A stretch of DNA of 64,000 nucleotides from Luscinia megarhynchos (taxonomy: Eukaryota; Chordata; Aves; Passeriformes; Turdidae): the NCBI GenBank assembly GCA_034336665.1, contig JAPFBE010000003.1:67893352-67957351 (forward strand). The letters are read 5' to 3'. The notes under the pieces were generated by a model. It did no database searches, was not told the origin of the DNA, and saw only the letters and a list, made by a program, of their open reading frames with translations. Positions 35,825 through 47,684 of this stretch are shown piece after piece (position 1 is the first letter of the stretch; each line of letters begins with the position of its first letter). The translations under genes and the position numbers were made by a program.

Positions 35825-38800
35825 CTGCCGTGCTGCGCGGGGCCGGCAGGTGGCAGCTGCCCCCGGATTCCGCTCCTGTTTCCATCCGATCTCACAACGG
35901 GAGTCTGGCACGCCTGGCACATCCTTCCTCCCCTCGCTGGGTTTGTGCCAGCAGGGATCGATACAAAGAGTTTGAAATGCCTCGGCATCCATTTCCCACC
36001 AGGCAGTACAGCAGCATGGAGCACAATTCCACTTGTCTTCCTCCCTCTGCAGTGTTTTTCCTTTCTTCTGATAGTTGTTGCTACTGCAATACAAGACATC
36101 AGCTAGTGCTGTCATGTAAAACACGACCTCTCAGAGCAGAACCTGCCAATGGCTGTGGCACCATCTGGAGAGTCCTGGTGGCACTAAAGAAAGCCTTTAC
36201 ATGTCCTACATAAAGCATGTTTGAAGGGTTGAACAAATCCCTCCTCCTCACTTTTCTATCCTCAGTTCTCCACACTCATCGTACCCCTGATATCCTCTTT
36301 TACAGCTGCAGTTCAAGACTCTAGCCCAAAGCCCATTCAAATCAGTCCCATTGGCTGCAGTTAGCCTTGGACCATGGCCTAGATCTCCTTCACCGGCTCT
36401 TGGCTTTATGCCTCTCCCAAGCCCTCAGCTGGAACAGTCTCTGCCTCTCTGAAGGCTCCCTTTCATCAAATTCCCCTTAGTTAGCCCCCTTCTTTTAGGA
36501 TGTCTCTCTACACGAGTAAGTGATGGCTTCAGAGAGTGCATTGGGGTGTAGCAGAGGCCATCTAAGAGATGGCAGAAGATGGAGAGATTCCTGGCAAAGG
36601 GGGATGACTTCTGGAGTGGCAGCAGGGAAATTAGGGTGGCCAGCAGCCAGCATGTGTCAGGCTGCAAAAGGAAACTCCAGCAAGGCGAGGAAACTGTTCT
36701 GGTAGCTCTGCTGTACCCATGGCCCCAAGGGTAACTCTGCTTCCCTGCCTGCTCCTTTTTGGCCTCAGACCCTGCAGAGGCTCCTGCTTCATGTCAAAGA
36801 TAGTGCAGGGGCAGGTGAGTGGTGAGCAGTTGCAAAATGAGAGACATTTCACTTCAATTTTTGCAGGATGATGAGTATTTTGTTGAATGGATGAGTTGAG
36901 CTGTCTCATCTGGTTTCTGCAGAAACAGGAGGCAGAGGAGGGCACTAGGATTTCAGATTACTGTGACATGCCACTGCCACTACACCCTCAGGCTGGGGTG
37001 TGACAGCTTCCTGCTCTTGCCCACCCATTGCTGCTCTCCAGTTCTGCCCCTGCCTGATGGTTCCTCCACCTGCATCATTGCTTTCTGTCCCAGGCTTTAT
37101 TCCACGTAGGCCTGAAGGAGGGAGAAGGCTTGAAAGCAAATAGTTTCTCTTCTCCTCTCTGCCACTCTTACAATCCCTTCCCTATGGCATGGAGGGAAGC
37201 ACTGTCTCTTTAGTTGCTCCCTCCCTGGATGTTTTTCAGTCCCAGCTCCATGCAGACACGGCCTGCAGGTGTCAGCTTGTCTCCTCCTAGGTCCTGATGT
37301 CAGCCCCTAAAAGCCCTGTCTCTCCTGAGCCACAGTCCCTCAGGTGTTTATAGAGCTACAGCCAGTGAAGAATACAGCCCTGACCTATCTAGGGACCACA
37401 TCTGGAGGAGAAACACGGGCACTAAGATTTTCCAACAAGCTATCACTACTCCCAGCCCCCTGTAATCCACAGGGAGGGTGGGATATTCCAGATCTTCCAT
37501 GAGCAGTGCTGCTGTGTGGTTTACCTCACCCCTCAGAGCCAAGATGAGAGGATGGGATAAAAGGAGACATAGGGGCAAATGGGACTTTGCTGGAGCAGGA
37601 CATAAATCTGTCACCCTAAATGGATTTTTAGCTCCCACATCTCTGCAGATTTTCAGACAATTTCCAGTGCCTGCCTCTAAACGAATTTGGATTATTTTTC
37701 ACAGGAACTGTGTGGCAGCTCTGTAAGATTTTTTGCCAAGAAAGACCTTCACTTAGAGGCCTGAGCAAGCAGGACTCTAAGTACCTGATTTGTCATCACC
37801 AGGGACAGCTGGAACAAGCCCTGCATGTAACAGTGAATAAACACTACTGCAGAGCAACTGCACTAAGTGGGAATCTCTGCCAGAATCACACCACTTTCCT
37901 TTAGTGTATGGACCAGGAGGAATGTGGAGACAAGTGAGAAAACTACATCACATTACAAGGGGGAATTAAGCTTCTACAAGGAAGGTGCAAGCTGCAATTA
38001 GCAGCTAAGTAAAACACACAAAACACCTGGTTTCTGTATCATGACTTTTCCCTGGAAGCCAAACGGCATTCCCAGCTAATGACCTCACTGGTGCCATAAT
38101 CCTGGAGCTGTTGAGGTCTTGGCATTACATCAGTTACCTTTTTCTTCACCCCTCTCCATTGTTGCCTCCCTCTGGCTTCTCCCAATAACAAACTGAGTGC
38201 TTCAGCCTTCATTTGCCTCTCTTTTGACCCCTCCTGCTTCCAGAGCCAGCTCATCCTCTGGCTGCCCACCCACTGACAGTGTTGCCTTCCAGCACATCTG
38301 GAGTACCATTCCTCTATTTGCCTTGTAGGTCCATCCTGTCCAGCTTCTGGGTTTGAGCTCTGGGAATCTGCTCTCACTAATTTCTCTAAAAAGTCTCCAA
38401 TAAGGCAGAAGTCGCCTGGAAAATTCATTTTCTTCACCAAAACTTTTCCTTTGGCTTTTTGGGATGCAATTTTAAAGAGAAGTACACTGTTCTCTCCTTG
38501 CTATTAGGGCAAGAAACCATAGGCTATAACTGCAATGTGTAAGATTGGTTGGATGCTAGGAAAATGCACTCATGGTAGGAGTAAGGATGCTCTGGAACAG
38601 AGAAAATTGTGAAATCTGCATCTATGTAGGCCTTAGTAAAGAGAGCAGAACAAAATGTCTGAAGTGATCTTACTTTGGGCAGAAGAATAGAGTAGAAAGC
38701 TCCTTGGTTCCAGTTTCAGTTCTATTTTTGCTCCTCCAGGGGTGCTCCTAAGGAATCCCTTTCTTTGTCATGAAAGGGTCATGCAGCTCTACATTTTGTG

Positions 38801-40822
38801 GCCCTTTCCTCTGCCTTTACCTCCACTTAATCTCATGCACAGCTCAAAATGCTGTCTTGCACACCTGCCACTAGATGTGCCTCTTTCTGTTTGAAGAGAA
38901 ACTGTCCCACTGAAGTATGTGGGATGAATATTACAAACCATCAGTAATGTGGCAGCAGAGGGTGAAGTTGGGAGCAGGTTTTCAATCACAACTCCAGGAA
39001 CCAGCTTGACCTTAACAACAAGTTCTATCACATCCATTCCAGGCTTTGATTTGATGTCTTCAAAGTAAAATGGATTTGCCCTTCCTCCCCCTTTGATGAC
39101 AGTTGTCATTTTTGGATTAAAAAATTCAGCTTACAGCATGCATTAAAAATAAAAATATACCCAAAACAGGACTTGCTATTCTGCCACCTTATCTTGAGCA
39201 ATGTCACCTCATGCAGTCTCACCCTTAGCCAAATACTGACTCACCACCAGGGGCTCAGCAGCAGCAAAGGAGAGAGGGCATACCAGATGAGGGATCAGCT
39301 CTCCTGGCTGGAATCCTGGCAGGGAGTGAGGCACGTGTTTGGATCAGAGGGACCTGAGCTGCTGTGCTGAAAGGCTGTTAAAAGCCAGAGTCCACGGGGG
39401 CTGCTCAGCTCCTGCCTGCTGCAGGGAGGTGCAGCCTGCTGCCCTGGAGGGCTTGTGCTCAAAACACGACTCGGAGCCCTGAGATGCCGCGCCCAGCTGA
39501 GGCTCCCAACAGGTGACTGTTTGCTTTTCCCTGGAGAAGGGTTTGGGCCCAGGCAAGAGGTGTTCAAACACAAGTCCCTGCACAGCCCAGGACCTGGTGT
39601 ACCCCTGGCTCCACCTTGGTGCTGAGACAGCTTGGCCTGCCAGCACGGGCTGTGGGTACCCTCTGTTCTCTCCATCCCCTCTGCTGGTTTCTTCCTGCAG
39701 CAGTGAAGTCACTAACCCCTGCCTGCCTCTGCTCAGTGCTTTGAGGTCTGCAGGGAACGTCCAAAGCAGGCACAGCTGAATATATGATGGCACACTCGGC
39801 CCATGCTCAAACAGAGCACCAGGGTGCTACCAATCGCTCTTGAAGACAACCCTTCCAACTCTAGACAAGTCTAGCCCTGAGAGTGGAGACACAAACCATG
39901 GCACCCTCTGCTTTCTGAGCCTGCTGCATTTGTTTTACTTTTGTACCTTAACTCACTCTGCCATGGGTTCTTTGAGCAGATACTTTTCTCCTCCTGTGGA
40001 AGAACAGGGAGAAAATGAAGCTGCCACTGCCAGCCACTTATTGTTCCCATTATTCTGTGCTATGAGACAAAGCAACCCTGTCTTTGCCAATGCACCTTAG
40101 CAAATGCATTGCTTTTGCAGTGGGCATTGCAATCTTCTTGCCTTGTTGGTCCAGCTCACCTACATCTCCAGAGTTTCTTCCCGCTCAACCTATTTTTGGG
40201 TTATTTGTGAAAAATATTCCTGTTTACAAAGGCACCTGCCTCTTGTGACCAGTAAGTCCTGGTGGATGGAACCAGACCTCAGGGCTCCTGTGAATGTGCC
40301 TAAAGGCACCTCATGCAGAAGGAGCACAAGTGCAGCCTCTCCTCCTTGCAGTGGTGCTGCTGCTGGAAGCAAATGATTCCTGGAACAAGCCCTGATAGGA
40401 GGCAGCGAGTGCGTCAGACCTTGTAGTAGGGAACCACGTGTTTGAGTTTCCTACTCCATGAATGAGGCTGGCCAGGCCTGAGTCACCACTGAGGCATGCT
40501 GGGGAGAGAGGCACCCAGCTCATTTCCTCTGCATTTTATTTGTTCCTGCATATGCTGTGATCCCAAAGGTGCTGGGGAGCTGAGGAGCTGCATACCAGGA
40601 CAGCAAGTGGTGGGAGGAGAGGAGATGTAGAAAGGCAAAGATTAGGAGAAGCCTTGCCTCCTTTGCTCCACCATTCTTTGCACTAAAGCACTGCTGGGAC
40701 AAGGTGCTGGTAGCCAGTGGGACAGCAGCAGTGAGGATAGATGTTAAGTGTTAAATAAATGTAGGTAGTGGGTAGGTGAAAGTAGATAGCTTTCACTACT
40801 ACAGACACTGCAGAATTTCCAC

Positions 40823-40876
40823 ATTTCATTTTCATTTCATTTCATTTCATTTCATTTCATTTCATTTCATTTCATT
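40823..40876. repeat. (TTTCA)n pentanucleotide microsatellite, about 10 units
   Basis: Uninterrupted ttcat units follow one irregular 'cattttcatt' junction. It is a second independent period-5 array in the CDX2-PDX1 interval. Confidence 0.95.
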
Positions 40877-41590
40877 GTCCTCCCTAGATTTCTTCCTGAT
40901 GGTTATAAAAAGTATCCTTGAAGATTCTTATCCCATCCAGGGAAGAAGGAGGCAGAAAGGGTACTGCCTTTGTGAGTCACAGTTTTTTGGAAGCCGTGTG
41001 TGTGCACGTGTGTTTGCATGGCTTGCCTGTGCTAATGTGTAAAGGTCTCTAAGCTATAACGAGTGAGGGAGTACAATGGCATCTTTCTACTCCCAAAACA
41101 AGCCTTGAAACTCAGCACTTAGCCCTCAGGCACCTCTGCCCTGTGTGGAGGACAGACCATGAGATGCTCTGCCCAGGCCACAAGGCCCTGCTTTGGTGGT
41201 GGTTGCAGGGCTGGCATCCCACTCCTGGCTGCACTTCAAAGCACCAAAGCCTTTCTGAGCAATAATTCATCTCTCAGCCTTCAACATCTCTCTTCTCTCT
41301 TCTGTGTTTGTGGCAGCAGCAGCAACCAGAGTAGGAGGTAGCAGCCTTCAGTGTCTGACTGGAAAGTCTTTCACACCTTGGGTTAAATCACTGCTTTCAG
41401 AATTGATTTATGGGCATAATTACCTTTAAATGGAGATATTTCTCAGGCAAACTAAGGGTTTGTAATAGAGGACAGAAGTCTTTCCTGCATTGGGGGATGG
41501 ATCTGAGCAAAGCAGGAGCAGTAAAGGTGCTGCCTCTGCAAAACACAATCGAGATTCACAGCCTCATTCTCTTCCCTGGAGCCACAGGTA

Positions 41591-41652
41591 GAATTGATGT
41601 CCCCCAATAGTGGAATTGATGTCCCCCAATACTACAATTGATAGCTCCCAAT
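41591..41652. repeat. 22-bp tandem repeat, 3 copies
   Basis: The unit gaattgatgtcccccaatag starts at 41591, 41613 and (diverged) 41635. Confidence 0.85.
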
Positions 41653-42148
41653 GGGGTGGATGCCATGGCAAGGTGCACCCAGAGACATGAAAATTGCCCT
41701 GAATCTTGCTCAGCTTTTCCTTCAAATAATTAACACTGAACACATACAATTTTTGGGGACATGCATCTCCCACATCTACCTGAAAGAGTTCACTATTGCC
41801 CAAGAAGAAATAAAAAGATGTCTCACACTTCATTATCTCTTGTGTAATTTTATAAGTATTTTAAGAATGTTTTATGAATATTCTATCCTAGGGTTAAAGG
41901 TGATTACAAATAAATCATAAACTATATATCTGGACAACTGATTTTGGTGAGGTGACATGGCTCAAGAACTCTAGTGGCGTTATCATTCTTGGTGTCAGTT
42001 TTGCTTTTCCCCAGCACTGTGTAGGGCTGGCTGTTCTGTCAGGTGAAGTTACCCTGAATCTTTAGCTCTACAAGGTCCCAGAGCAGTCTTGATTTAGTTA
42101 ATGTTCATTTTTCCATTGTTGCTGTTGTAAAAAGGGTGTGCAAATATA

Positions 42149-42170
42149 CGTGTGTATGTGTGTGTGTGTA
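42149..42170. repeat. (TG)n microsatellite
   Basis: A short dinucleotide run, cgtgtgtatgtgtgtgtgtg, interrupted once. It lies beyond the probable end of PDX1. Confidence 0.8.
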
Positions 42171-42679
42171 TAAATATAAGTGCTAAACAAATAAACTATG
42201 TCAGCCCTTAGAAAGAAAATACTTTATTCATTAAAACTAAACCATGCAGTTCTGATTCTGCTTCTACTAATAAAAACACCTTGGCACCGTGGGCAAAAGA
42301 TTCATATAAACTGTGCATGTTTTTCATTTTCAGAGCAGTGCACAATGAAAATAAAAACAGAATGCTCTATACTAAAGAAAGGACAGGCAGCGTTTCAGCT
42401 ACCGTGCATGCTGCCCAGACAAACCTTAGAAAAAAATCGAGGTATTTTGTGTGAAAGACGTCCTTTCTGCAGCTGGATCTGTTTTTATAGTAGCTCCAAA
42501 TTGTAATGTCAGTGCCAGACATCGTAAAAGGTACCTGGAAATTGTTCCACTTCATGTTACCAGTGACAGGTTAATGCTCATGAATTGTGATTAAAAGTTC
42601 TGAGGTTTAAAAATGGCTTCAGGTCCCCCAAAAGTTTAAGAAATATTACTTTAATTAATATGGTGCTTTGCTTCTTAAG

Positions 42680-44266
42680 CAGAACAGCTTTATTTAAATT
42701 TTGCTTATATAACGATTAGTTAAAGTTCTCATTCAATGTCTGCATTTTGATGAATAAGGGTACACAGGCTCGGATGATGAATTTCTCGGGCAACTTGCAG
42801 GAAAAATTACCAGAAAAAGTCCTGTTTGCACATAGATATTAATGTCCCCAGAGGAAAGAAAAGCAGTAGATAAATTACAACTTCAGTCCAAGTTTCCATT
42901 TTAGTGTTAGAGAAAACCCCAAAGACCTGCGCCAAGCTGTTCGCTCTCCCCCTCGCTTTCAGCCGAGGGACTGGGAGCACCCTCCGGCCGGGGTGCGACA
43001 GGCTGTCCTCCTCATTTTCCCCCTCCCGTCCCGAGGGATGCTCGAGGGGCTGCTGCTGCCAGTACAGGGCAGGAACCTCCCCGTCGAGGAAAGAAGGCAG
43101 ATCCGCCTGACCGACAGCAAACTGGACAGCTCCTACTTCCTTCCAACCGGCGTTTTCTGCTCCTGGCTCGGCTGTGATTTGCTCCCCGCTTAGCTGGAGT
43201 CTCCGCCGTTGGGGTGTAAAAACAAGTCTTCGGAGAAAACCACGCAGAGAGCCGCGCCGGGACGGGAGCTCATGCTGCAGAGAGGTTTCTTCTCTCCAAA
43301 GCAGAGTCCGAGCTTGCGGAAGAGTTGGAAGAGAGGCAGGAGCTTTTTTCCCAGCGGACAATGTATATATCACGCTGTCTGCTCGCTGCTCGCAGACCAC
43401 CCGCGACTTTTTCTGCTGCGCCCCTGGGCCCGCGTTCACCCCTCGCGGAGGCGAGCGGAGCCCTGGAGCCGCGAGTCGCGCCGAGCCCCACGGAGCCCCG
43501 GGCAGAGCCCAGAGGAGGGTCTGGCTACCTGTGCCGGTCATCGGGGGAGACAAATCCTGCCCGCAGGACATGTGAGCTTTTTCTCTTTAAATTTTTAAAT
43601 TTTTTTCCCTCTTTTTTTTTTTTTCCTTTCCCACCCCCTCTTTCTTTCCCAAAAGCAAAAGAAGACGAAAGAAACCAGGTTCCAGTTTCCAAAGAAGTAA
43701 GTAACAGTCCTAAGAGTCTTCGGTAGAGCCGAAGCCCTGGGGCCACAGGAAGGGACGGGGATGCTGCGTGCCAGCCCGTGGATGGTCCGGGATTCTCGGG
43801 TCCCTGTCTGCGCTTTCGGACCGACGGACGCGGCGGGACTCGCGCTCCGGCCGAGCAGCAGCCCGCGGCAAGGAAGGCAGCTTCTCCTCCGGTTCCCGGA
43901 CCTCTCCGTGCCCCCGGGGTGGCACACGCCATCGGCGGCCACCTGAGACCCACCTTCCCCGGGGGAAGCTGTCCCCGAGGGCTCGCTGGGGCGCGGGCGG
44001 CCCGATTCCATCCCGGCGGCTCCCTGCGGCCTCCCCGGGCGCTACGGCCAGCAGCGAGCCTCTCCTCGCCACAGCTGGGGATTTACATTTACTTCCCGGA
44101 GGAGGCGAGTTTCGGAGTGGAGGCACCGCGTTTCCCGGGGGAAGGCGCGGGTGGATCGGCACGGCACGGCACGGCACGGCACGGCGGAGGAAAGCTGGCC
44201 CCAGCCTCTCGCCTCTTTTGCGTGTCCCATCCTTTTCCTCGTCCCGGGCCGTGCGCTCCCCGCGGC
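42680..44266 (-). other. PDX1: Probable PDX1 3' UTR
   Basis: This sequence lies downstream of the PDX1 stop on its strand. It is GC- and CpG-rich near the stop, then AT-rich. AATAAA on the minus strand (TTTATT at 42689-42694) is a plausible poly(A) signal, giving a 3' UTR of about 1.6 kb. A 254-codon minus frame (43571-42807) lies inside it and shows no domain. Confidence 0.45.
44158..44185. repeat. (CACGG)n pentanucleotide run, 5 units
   Basis: Five perfect ggcac/cacgg units lie about 80 bp beyond the PDX1 stop, thus in its presumed 3' UTR. Confidence 0.9.
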
Positions 44267-44655
44267 TCACCGAGAGTCCTGCTGCCTTCTGGGGACTAGG
44301 CTGGGGGCGAGAAGGTCCCTGGAGGCTCCCGAGGGGAGGTTCCCGGCCGGGCAAGCCTGGAGATCCTCCTTGGGTTGGTGCTCCCCGGAGGACACCACGC
44401 AGTCTTGCTCGGGGTCATTGCTGTTGCCCGCCCCTCGCTTTTTGTCTTCTTCTTTCTTCCACTTCATGCGCCGGTTCTGGAACCAGATCTTGATGTGCCT
44501 CTCGGTCAAGTTCAACATGACAGCCAGCTCCACCCGCCGCGGCCTGGAGATGTACTTGTTGAAGAGAAACTCCTTCTCCAGCTCCAGCAGCTGCGCCCGC
44601 GTGTACGCCGTCCTCGTCCGCTTGTTCTCCTCCGGTTCCACCATGTAGGATCCCC
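44267..44655 (-). CDS. PDX1: PDX1 exon 2 (homeodomain and C-tail)
   Basis: The acceptor is TTCTCTCCAG on the minus strand. The exon reads [20 protein letters not shown] onward, a full homeodomain with QIWF-type helix 3 ([15 protein letters not shown]), and ends VPRRQQDSR with TGA at 44269-44267. Phase 1 matches exon 1. Confidence 0.97.
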
Positions 44656-47600
44656 CTGGAGAGAAGCGAGAGTCAGCCTGGCACCCCAAAACCCCTGCGC
44701 GGCGCGGAGGATACGCCGGGGAAGCCAGCGGGGTGAGGGGGAGGCTTCGGGGAGATCTCCAGTGGTGCTGCTGGCGGCAGTCACCGCTGCTGTCATTTTA
44801 TTTTACAATAATTTAAATATTTTTTAACAGTGATTTGGGTGAGTTTTTCAGGAAAGCGCCGTCTCTGGAGCCGAGGGAGAAACTCGTGTGCCACCGCTCG
44901 CGTGACACTGAAAGCTCAGAAAGGCTCCCGGATCCGGGGCCGCAATTTTTCAGGTTCGCGTTAAAATTAAATTGGGAAAAAAAAAAGTAGGAAAATAAAA
45001 GAAAAAACTCCGCCACACACAAACCAAAATAAAATAGAAAAATTTAATCCATAAAAAAAAAAACTCTCAAAAAAACTCCCAACGCATCTCTAAAACAAAT
45101 CAATAAAAATTATAATAATTTATGGGCCTGCCGGGCCGGGCCGGGAGTTGGACCGCAGCCGCTTCATTCGGCCAAATTGAAACCCTGGGTTTCTCGTTCC
45201 CGTAAAAAGCGGCAGCAGCGGGATCGCTGTTCCCAGGGCGGCCGCCGCAGTCCTGCGTGGGCACTGGGGCGCAGGTAATGCAGGCAGGAACATTGAGAGG
45301 GGCCGAAGGTGAGCGCGGAAACTCAGGGCCGCTTTTGCCAGCGTCAGCACCCCTCTGGGAACGTTTTTGGGTTGATATCATCTGCAGGGAACAGTGCTTT
45401 AAACAGCCAGAATGAAATAATTACCTCAAGAGAGATACGTGGACTCTCCCACTGCTCATCTTCCTATTCCCACGATTCTGTATTTATATATACAGTGTTT
45501 GTAAATGTAAACCTATGTATAAAACTTATTATGTATTTAAAATATATATTTAAATAAACATGATGTTCGCAAAGTGATGTGTATATATCTCTATGAGTAT
45601 AAAAAATAAATATTAAAATCAATGTATATATGTATAAAAATGTTGGTAAGTCTAAACCTGTGCATGCACGAGTTTGTATCTGGAAAAAAAAAAAAAAGAA
45701 AAGAAAAAAAAAAAAAGAAAAAAAATCTCTTTCTGTTACTTTAAACTAAAGTGGAGCTGCAGGGACGAGCTCGGTCGGGCCCCGGGACAGGGCCAGCCAG
45801 CCCGGGGCGAGCGGCGGAGCCGGGGCTGGGCACGGCGTGTGGCACCGGGCCGGGATCGGCCGCGGCCTCCCTGGGCGCCTTTTCCTGGCAACGGAGCAAA
45901 GCCTAAATCCCAAGGGCCTTCCATGCAAAATAAACCATCGGTCCATATAGTTTGCCACATACACGGTACAAAATCTGCCCGGGTTTGGCTGTGCCGCGCT
46001 CGGCACAGCGCGGTGCCCCTTTCTCTTCCTGCTCCGGCAGGAACCCTGCACACACATCACACCGACCGGGTCATGCACGGCCCCTGCCTGCTCCTCCCGG
46101 GACGGCTGGGGACAGCAGGCAACTATTTTAGGCTTCCACGGGGAAAGTTTCGCTTTCCTGCTGGTTTTGTCATTCTTCGGGTACAGGAGAAAGTGGGGGG
46201 GAAAAAGGTGTAGTTCAAAAGTTTGGCTTATTATTATTAACATTACTATTATTATTAATTCCCAAAATTCACTCAACTCATGGAAAACGATCTGATTTTC
46301 TCTCTCCCTCGCCCCACCTCCGCCCTGGCACCATCCCTGCGGCCGTGTCCCCGAGTGTCTGGGACAGCACACTCTTCTACCTTTGTGGGCGGGTGCGCCT
46401 CTAGGAAGACTGGGGACCGCCACCTTCCCTCCCTCCCCCTCGGCCTGCCCCATGCAATTCCCAAACTATTTCGTGGAGATTTTAACACTCCGGTCCTTTT
46501 TCCAACTGTCTATTTGAACAAAGCCATTAATATAATATTTGCCGTATAGGCGTGACGGAGGCGCAGGGCACGATAACATTGTGCAGGCAGAGACAGAAAT
46601 ATTGTTGGGCAGCGGAACTTTCTGCCTAGATAGAGTTTCTTCCCCTCACTGGCAACTCTATTTCGTTTGTGCATTGTTTTCCGTGCCCTGTTTTTTTCAC
46701 TTGGAGAGGTGCGTTTGTGACTAAACCCCGCCGGGGAGCAGGAGGAGCGGGATGGAGGGGCCAGGAGGGGAGACGGGCTCTGCGCCGCGGGGAGCCGAGG
46801 GGCCTCGGTGGCTGCCCTGGAGGCTCGGGGGCTGCTCCACGGTGAGCTCAGGGACGCGGGGCAGAGGGGCCGTCCCCTCCCGCCAGCCCTGCCTGCGCTT
46901 CCCCGCCCGCTCCTCCTCGCAGGTGCCTCCGCGACCCGGCCCCCGAGCGCAGCCCGCCGCGCCCGCGGGGACACCGTGCTGCCCGAGGAAGCAGCTCCCG
47001 GGAGGGGTCACGACGTCCCGGCTTGGCCACAATTAGTTGATTGGTGAAAAATAATTCGTTAATAATTGCTGAGGCGCAGGGAGCGGTGAGCCCGCCGGCG
47101 GGGACTGTGAGCGCCGGCTCCCTCCCCAGCGTTCAACCCAACACTTGCAGCCCCAGAGCAGTGGGTCTGCAGAGGCTGGCGGAGGGGGAACGACCCTCCG
47201 AGACCTCTCCACACTGCATCCGAGCGGTGGGAGCAGGACCGAGAGGGACAGAAGCGGGGTAGGGGGGCAGAGGGATGCGGCGGGGCTTACCGGTCCACTG
47301 TCCCTTCCAGGCGTGCGATTTGGTGGACTTCATCCAGGCGAAAGGCACCTGCACCCGGGGCTCCTCTATAGCCCCCGTGTCCGCCCCGTCTGCGAAAGGC
47401 AGCGCGTCCTGGTGGGGAGGAGGAAGATGAGGGTGGTGGTGATGGTGATGAAGGTGGGAGACCCCGGCATCCTCAGTGATGGGGGGCACCTCGTAAGGTG
47501 AAATGTCTGGCGGGCTGCCTTGCTCGAGAGCCCCTAAGGCGCTGGAATAAGGAGTCTGTTGCTGCCTGCCCATGTACAGGCAGGCGGGGGGGCTGGGGTT

Positions 47601-47684
47601 GTAGTCCTGCGCTTGGGCTCTCTGAAACGCGCACGACTCCTTGTAGAGCTGCGCCGAGGCGTAATACTGCTCCTCGGTGTTCAT
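44267..47684 (-). CDS. PDX1: PDX1 pancreatic and duodenal homeodomain protein (2 exons, gene-level span)
   Basis: PDX1 is a ParaHox transcription factor required for pancreas formation and beta-cell genes such as insulin. Exon 1 (47684-47291) and exon 2 (44655-44267) join to 783 nt, or 260 residues. The N-terminus [20 protein letters not shown], then [11 protein letters not shown] and [11 protein letters not shown], is typical of PDX1. A histidine run ([10 protein letters not shown]), the hexapeptide region [18 protein letters not shown] and a complete homeodomain ([20 protein letters not shown] through [20 protein letters not shown]) follow. The tail keeps [11 protein letters not shown]. The PBX-binding hexapeptide reads FAWMK where mammals have FPWMK. 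It is convergent with CDX2, with stop codons 17.3 kb apart. Confidence 0.97.
44656..47290 (-). other. PDX1 intron
   Basis: This is a 2.6-kb intron. It has AT-rich segments at 44950-45120, 45470-45640 and 46200-46270, and an A-rich simple run at 45681-45726. Two islands look regulatory: 46500-46680 (GAACAAAGCCATTAATATAA) and 47030-47075 (GTTGATTGG, TAATTCGTTAATAATTGC). CpG-rich blocks occupy 45750-46080 and 46730-47280. No coding sequence is seen. Confidence 0.65.
45681..45726. repeat. A-rich simple repeat
   Basis: Adenine runs broken by single G bases lie within the PDX1 intron. There is no sign of a retrotransposed sequence next to it. Confidence 0.85.
47291..47684 (-). CDS. PDX1: PDX1 exon 1
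   Basis: The ATG at 47684-47682 opens the conserved MNTEEQYY N-terminus; codons upstream in the same frame show no family resemblance. The exon ends KGQWTG in phase 1 at donor GTAAGC. Confidence 0.96.

Larger units (their letters stand above)
35825..42600. other. Intergenic between CDX2 and PDX1, right part
   Basis: No gene is recognised on either strand. The stretch contains the short repeats listed separately and otherwise ordinary AT-balanced DNA. The 39295-39793 minus-strand frames are open for 126-149 codons, without recognisable features. Confidence 0.5.

Noticed and set aside
35197..36213. Long open frames on both strands (up to 337 codons) across the purine array
   Set aside because: A period-5 repeat without stop codons is open in every frame. 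The translations are pure EGKGR or LPFPS repeats with no gene context.
45681..45726. A-rich run as a possible retrocopy tail
   Set aside because: No open frame or gene-like sequence precedes it on either strand and no target-site duplication was seen.
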